DNA of 64,000 nt, taken from NCBI GenBank assembly GCA_032622095.1, contig CP136061.1:122216754-122280753 (forward strand), read 5' to 3'. Origin of the DNA: Siphonodentalium dalli (taxonomy: Eukaryota; Mollusca; Scaphopoda; Gadilida; Siphonodentaliidae). Positions within the stretch are counted from its first letter, which is position 1; every line of letters begins with the position of its first letter. Position numbers and translations under genes: made by a program. This document shows, piece by piece, positions 58,740-64,000 of the stretch. The notes below the pieces were generated by a model, which ran no database searches, was not told the DNA's origin, and saw only the letters and a list, made by a program, of their open reading frames with translations.

Positions 58740-58952
58740 CAGTAATGCCCTAAGTAATCGACTCCTTAACCACAGCAGAATTATGGGTAACTTTCCAGGA
58801 TTTAGTCGGAAATATGGCTTGTTGCCATTCATCGGAAAGCTCTCGGGGAGAGCTTTCCGATGAATGGCAACAAGCCATATTTCCGACTAAATCCTGAAAA
58901 GTTACCCATAATTCTGCTGTGGTTAAGGAGTCGATTACTTAGGGCATTACTG
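58740..58952. mobile_element. PalTA palindrome
   Basis: Full-length, apex CTCTCGGGGAGAG. TA flanks. Essentially perfect arms. Confidence 0.93.
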
Positions 58953-59441
58953 TATCCTTGAACTTGCTGAAGGTTCACTTCATAAAAGCATTCCATTATG
59001 ACGCTATAAAAAAGGAAGCTAATTCACCTACTCAGAAAGGTGTGGATATGTCGGGATTGCGTTAAGAGGTCTGTACAATCTAATGAAGAACCAACAAGCC
59101 GAGTGTAGGGCTGAGAGCAGACCAAACAACAAACTTAATGGAGAGTTTACTTAGAATAGTTAGCTCGTCAAGCCCCTTTATTAAACACAGACTGATCATC
59201 GGCCAGTAATCTCTGGCTATTGTCCCAATAACCCGCCCCTAAAACCACCTCACTAAAATGAGAGCGACAGAAAAATGTAGGATATATGTGTCAAGTGCAA
59301 AATATGCACTCCTCCCAATGGTTTTATGTGTTTCATTGTCATTCTTAATTAAACTTCTTTTGTCCATGATTGATTTTGTGACGTGTGCATGTGATAAATT
59401 CCTGACAAGTTTTTTCTTACATAAATGGTAGTGCCAATATA

Positions 59442-59654
59442 CAGTAATGCCATAGATAATCGACTCTTTATCCACAGCAGAATTATGGGTAACTTTTCAG
59501 TATTTAGTCAGAAATATGGCTTGTTGCCATTCATCGGAAAGCTCTCAATGAGAGCATTCCGATGAATGGCAACAAGCCATATTTCAGACTAAATCCTGAA
59601 AAGTTACCCATAATTCTTCTGTGGTTAAGGAGTCAATTATTTAGGGCATTACTG
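59442..59654. mobile_element. PalTA palindrome
   Basis: Full-length, apex CTCTCAATGAGAG. TA flanks. Confidence 0.92.
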
Positions 59655-61129
59655 TATATTCATGGAGTGACAATTCATTGCATCATACATAATAGATTTC
59701 ATGTGAATTCTAAAAAATTCTGGTATATTTCATTTTTTTTTGTTACATTGAATTCTTTTCTTTTACCCATGATATTGTGTTGTTGCATGTATATGATAAA
59801 TTCCTGACAAATTTTTTTATATGAATAATAGTGCCAATAGATATTCATGAAGAGTCATAATTCATTCCTTGCTACATCAAGGAATTCAGATTAGTATATA
59901 TATATTTCGTTGAAAAACTCTTTCGAGATACATGTACATATATTATCTGTCAGTAGGCAGTTTAAAATTACAATTTAGTTTCTATATACCTATATTTATC
60001 ACATACACAGCTGGTTAGAGAAATAATAATTTGGGCATTTTTTGGTAATTTTTACTCAATATGCCATAATGGAGATAGATAGGTAATGGGTCAATATGAC
60101 CTTCAGATAAAATAATAGATTTTACTTTAGAAACTACTTTTTTTTTTAGAAAGTGATTATCGATATTAACAGACATGGCTCTTTTGAACTGTTGATGTAT
60201 CATCAAGACCTACCCATGAAAAATATTTCTGATCAAACTTGTAATAACAATGCTTTCTTTCTTTCATGCAATATCTGCATGAAAAAACAGGACTGTTTCT
60301 GAAGTGTTAATTTCTAAGATTTCAATATGTCTTTCCGAGGCATATGCCCGTCTAAAAAAAATTACGTATTTATGGACAATGCTATGACAACTATGTTAAA
60401 AATTCAGAGTTAAAATTTAGAAATGTGAGATGATTGATCACAGTGCAACACAGTGACACAGGGCAACAATGTAATCAATAATTGTCTTACCACTTCGAAA
60501 TCTTTGTCCACCAAATAGACATGACTGTCTATTGTATTACTCAATGCATCAATCAACGAAAAATAATCCATCAAAACTTGACAACTCCATAAGAAAAAAT
60601 CACCACAAAAAAGCACCCCTGATCACTCTTATCTTCTCCATCACTGTACGATATACATGTAGGTCATGTGTTTTGGATGACAGACGATTAGGGTTTGATT
60701 ATGGGTGGATAGTCTTTCAGCCTCCATCCATCATACACGACCAGCATTATGTAAATTGATGTAAAATTCTTAAGACCTTACATTTTCAATGGTAGTTCAA
60801 TGACATTAAACTTTGATATATTTTAATATTAACACCAAAACAACATAGTTGACACTCATGGTAATAATAGCCTATTGAATTCCTGATAATGAATGTATAT
60901 AATGTGAGTAGGCTTTTGTAAGGGACTTGATAATTTTATAAGTGAAACCATTCTACATCCTTGTATACACTTTAATTATATGATGTAGTCTTCTCTGGCG
61001 TATAAATGGTACTTCACAATCAATTATACTCATCATTGAATAATTCTCTTGTGAAAATGACACTCAAATTATGATACAGTCTGTTTATTTGATTGAGTGA
61101 GTTGTAGGAGAGTACAATTGGACTATCTA
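59655..61129. other. No recognised feature
   Basis: AT-rich. GTGCCAATA...TTCCTGACAA segments at 59393-59440 and 59791-59840 are a diverged direct repeat flanking the preceding PalTA. Confidence 0.45.
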
Positions 61130-61350
61130 CAGTAATGCTCTATTATATAAAGTAATCGACTTCTTAACCACAGCAGAATTATGTGTAACTTTTCAGGATT
61201 TAGTCGGAAATATAGCTTGTTGCCATTCATCGGAAAGCTCTCCCCGAGAGCTTTCCGATGAATGGCAAAAAGCCATATTTCCGATTATATCCTGAAAAGT
61301 TACCCATAATTCTGCTGTGGTTAAGAAGTCGATTACTTAGAGCATTACTG
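61130..61350. mobile_element. PalTA palindrome with 8-bp arm insertion
   Basis: Left arm has TATATAAAG inserted near the end (TCTATTATATAAAGTAATCG); otherwise full length. TA flanks. Confidence 0.92.
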
Positions 61351-61809
61351 TACACTTGGTTGTTATCAGAGACGTGGCTAGAGGGTCTTCGTTTGTCCAC
61401 CTTGAAATGTCCAACTGCTCCCCACAACCTCCCTGAACGAGATCTAAACCAATTTAGAATTATGTAATTTATTTAGTAAATTTAGTAAATTATGCAATAT
61501 TGTTTAATTCGCAGATGTAGCTTCTCACTGATATTAAATGCTGAAGAAGGCCAAAGAGGCCGAAAGCTTCTAAATTAAACTCTCTGCTGATTATATATTC
61601 ATTCCCACGATATAAATGGGTTGGATATTAAAGCCGATTATTCTGAATCCAAGGTTAGCAAAAATCCATTTGCACCCCTCCCCCAAATGGGTTGGATTTC
61701 TCCAACTGTTTGAAATTTTCAACAGAACACTCCCCCCTATTAAAGGTTGGAAAATTTCCAACTCATAGCAATTTCAGACCACAGCTTAGACTAAATATAG
61801 ACAAATACG

Positions 61810-61912
61810 CTTCTGCAGCAGGATAGCGAACTTGCTGCAGCAATATAGTAACTTGCTGCAGCAGGATAGCTAACTTGCTGCAGCAAGATAGCTAACCTGC
61901 TGCAGCAAGATA
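61810..61912 (+). repeat. 22-24-bp minisatellite (TTGCTGCAGCA)
   Basis: About 4.5 units of AACTTGCTGCAGCAGGATAG with small changes. Each unit holds the palindrome TTGCTGCAGCAA or a one-base variant. Confidence 0.9.
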
Positions 61913-61956
61913 CCAATATAATTCATCTGGCGCCTCTACGCTTCCGTAGTTCTCAA

Positions 61957-62150
61957 CAAGCCTTGAAATAGTGTGTTTGACATTTGCAGAATGAGGTCCC
62001 CAGAGGGTGAATTTAGTGACTATATCCGGCGCAGTGGGCTAGCATCACCAAATTTACCTTCTCTGGGAATCTTATTCTGCATAGGGCTCAACTGCTATTA
62101 GAGACCTAATTGAAGATTGAAGCTTGCTCGGTGAAGTTGGTGATGTCATT
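61957..62150 (+). mobile_element. hAT-C left half
   Basis: CAAGCCTTGAAATAGTGTG, left hairpin to about 62078, then the start of the long-form middle; no right end. Confidence 0.82.
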
Positions 62151-62363
62151 ACCTGTATCTCAATCTCATTATTTTCATGGAGACATATATCATCATTGAT
62201 CAATAACAATATATCAATAAGACAGATACTACGTGCACAAACTGTTATTTCCCATTTGCAAGACCCATGATTACCCATCACAGACAAGTCGCCCACTAAT
62301 ACCCATAAATAAGATACAAAATGGCCATTAATGATCAAAGATTTCATGACAAAACAAAATTAA

Positions 62364-62576
62364 CCCTTTCTATACTAAATACTCATTGGTGAGTAGTTCG
62401 TTTGTTAAACTTATTATCTGAACATTTCCCTATAAAATTAAAATAGGGCTCCTTCTGCAGCTTTTATTACCGGTTGTCTGCTTATATTACCTGTACATCC
62501 CTCCAAATAAATAATAGACCATTCCGATGCACACTTATTTCAACTTGGTGAAAGAATTCATTTGGTAAAGAAATGG
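62364..62576 (+). mobile_element. Family G element (TTAA), complete
   Basis: TTAA 62360-62363 and 62577-62580. Imperfect inverted ends CCCTTTCTATACTAAATACTC and CCATTTCTTTACCAAATG (right, reverse complement). 213 bp, AT-rich, no hairpin core. Confidence 0.85.
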
Positions 62577-62635
62577 TTAATTCACCTGATGAACAACAGC
62601 CAGGCCAGGTCAATATGTCAGAAATAGTGTACATA

Positions 62636-62848
62636 TAGTAATGCCCTAAGTAATCGACTCCTTAAACAAAGCAGAATAATGGGTAACTTTTCAGGATTTA
62701 GTTGGAAATATGGCTTGTTGCCATTCATCGGAAAGCTCTTGGCGAGAGCTTTCCGATGAATGGCAACAAGCCATATTTCCGACTAAATCCTGAAAAGTTA
62801 CCCATAATTCTGCTTTGTTTAAGGAGTCGATTACTTAGGGCATTACTG
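62636..62848. mobile_element. PalTA palindrome
   Basis: First base mutated (TAGTAATGCCC); otherwise full length. Both arms share a changed AAACAAAGCAGAA / TTCTGCTTTGTTT block. Confidence 0.92.
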
Positions 62849-63007
62849 TAGGATGTAACAGTGAAGGCTTACTGCTGAACCAAGTTCCAAGGCTTATAGT
62901 GGTAGATGGGATGACTCTCACCAAAAAGCAAGAAGCTGCACCTCGGGTGCTGTCATACCCCAGGGTGCCAAATTGAAACATTGGGTAGGAACGAAACCCA
63001 AATTTAA

Positions 63008-63320
63008 AATAAACAAAGAAGGATAACTCTAGAACAAAAAATGCAAGCAACATCACTCTTTTGAAAGCGGTCATGATGGCAAACCTTCAAATCAAATTTT
63101 ATACAGATCCGATAACTCCTGGCTGTGATATCTGCACGGTGAATAAAAAAAATAGATTTCCAGATAACCAAAAAGGATATCTCTAGAATGGAAAACGATA
63201 AGGTCATTTGCCCCTCTTATGAAAGCAGTCAAGTTGACGAACATCCATTCTATATTTTATTCAGATCCGATAAACCATGGCTGAGATATATCCCTGGACA
63301 TAGAGTAGGAAGGACAGAAA
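63008..63320 (+). repeat. Two diverged tandem units of about 165 bp, LINE-tail-like
   Basis: AAGGATAACTCTAGAAC / AAGGATATCTCTAGAATGG, and CAGATCCGATAACTCCTGGC / CAGATCCGATAAACCATGGC, with an AAAGCGGTCA / AAAGCAGTCA block between. The second unit is followed by GGAAGGACAGAAAGATCC, like a retroelement 3' end. No coding frame. Confidence 0.65.
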
Positions 63321-63399
63321 GATCCAGTATAATATTTTTCTTTGAAAAGTGGAAAACAAAAAGGGAATAGGAAAAAAAGCTTTCCAAATGTGGTGAAGC

Positions 63400-64000
63400 A
63401 TACACAGGATTGTATTTCATGCTCAAATTGACTTCTGCTCTGAGAAAGTTTGGGTGTCAGTTTGGACTATAATGGATGGAGTATGTACCAGCAGCCAGAC
63501 ATATACCAATATTGAGGTTAGCACCACAAAATGATTGTAAACCATCTATATACATTCAAATGCGGGAATTTAGTTGTAAATAGATAGTACTTCACTTTGT
63601 TCCGCTGGGTCATTTTGAAACCGCAAATGGTACAGCCATGCATAGTCATCACAGAGCATGCAGTAGCCTATGTGAACAAAGTATGCTGTCTTTTTAACAT
63701 GTCAATTGCATTTAAACTCTAAAAATATCAATTAATTTTTTATTTTACGAACGTAGTTTGTGGCGGACACCATTTCCCAATCCAACTTTTTTACATTTTG
63801 GAGTTGCAGATATAGTTTGTGAACAATAACGCGTGCTTGCATACTATCAAAAATAGAGCTTAATTCTGAATGTGCATTGAAAGTAGTTATTTTGATGTTC
63901 TTACTTACGGCAAAGATTTTCATAAAAACTAGTACTATCCATACTCATTTAAAAAGGATCAATATGTGTCAAAAGTGTGTTTGCAAATAACACTTGATGC
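63400..64000. other. No recognised feature
   Basis: AT-rich sequence to the window edge. Confidence 0.45.

Noticed and set aside
1-64000. CRISPR array or bacterial operon
   Set aside because: Repeats are inverted transposons without regular spacers; split exons with GT/AG borders show a eukaryotic genome.

Overview
The window reads as nuclear DNA of an animal, most likely a marine invertebrate. Lophotrochozoan is my best guess, from the intron structure, the TACATGTA-rich AT-rich background and the LINE type; nothing in the window fixes the species. There is one recognisable host gene. It lies on the minus strand and encodes a Shank/ProSAP-type postsynaptic scaffold. Five coding exons are visible (48882-47291, 16849-16776, 11319-11189, 10213-10042, 3619-3524). 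All have GT/AG borders and compatible phases, and together they give 688 codons with no stop. The order is a long disordered leader, a K/E-rich coiled coil, a proline-rich stretch, one complete class I PDZ domain, and the start of the post-PDZ proline/serine linker. The 3' part of the gene (rest of the linker, SAM) must lie beyond position 1. No ankyrin or SH3 exon was recognised in the window.

The introns (about 30.4 kb, 5.5 kb, 0.9 kb and 6.4 kb) and the region upstream of the leader exon are packed with small non-autonomous DNA transposons. Four kinds dominate. (1) 'PalTA': near-perfect palindromes of about 213 bp flanked by TA, 26 copies, halves and fragments. (2) 'TTAA-HP': piggyBac-like elements flanked by TTAA, each with two 70-bp hairpins as a core and one of three unrelated terminal-repeat sets. 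(3) 'hAT-C': 254-bp to about 450-bp palindromic elements with 8-bp target duplications. (4) Smaller TTAA families D and G. Single foldback elements include a Mutator-like one at 3.7-4.2 kb and a hAT-type one at 23.8 kb. One LINE reverse-transcriptase fragment (20.4-21.3 kb) is the only transposon coding sequence seen.

Layout: 1-3.5 kb, repeats downstream of exon 5. 3.5-16.8 kb, the PDZ-linker exons separated by repeat-rich introns. 16.9-47.3 kb, one giant intron holding the LINE, nested TTAA elements, a large inverted duplication (28.4-28.9 kb) and a 99.7% identical 3.38-kb tandem duplication (32.2-39.0 kb). 47.3-48.9 kb, the leader exon. 48.9-64 kb, non-coding sequence with more of the same repeats.

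The most unusual signals are: elements joined to each other exactly at the apex of PalTA hairpins; exchange of terminal repeats around a constant double-hairpin core; a nested insertion that gives its own empty-site control; PalTA palindromes sitting within 80 bp of both splice sites of the 30-kb intron; and a Shank leader exon that splices in phase directly to the PDZ with no SH3 between.
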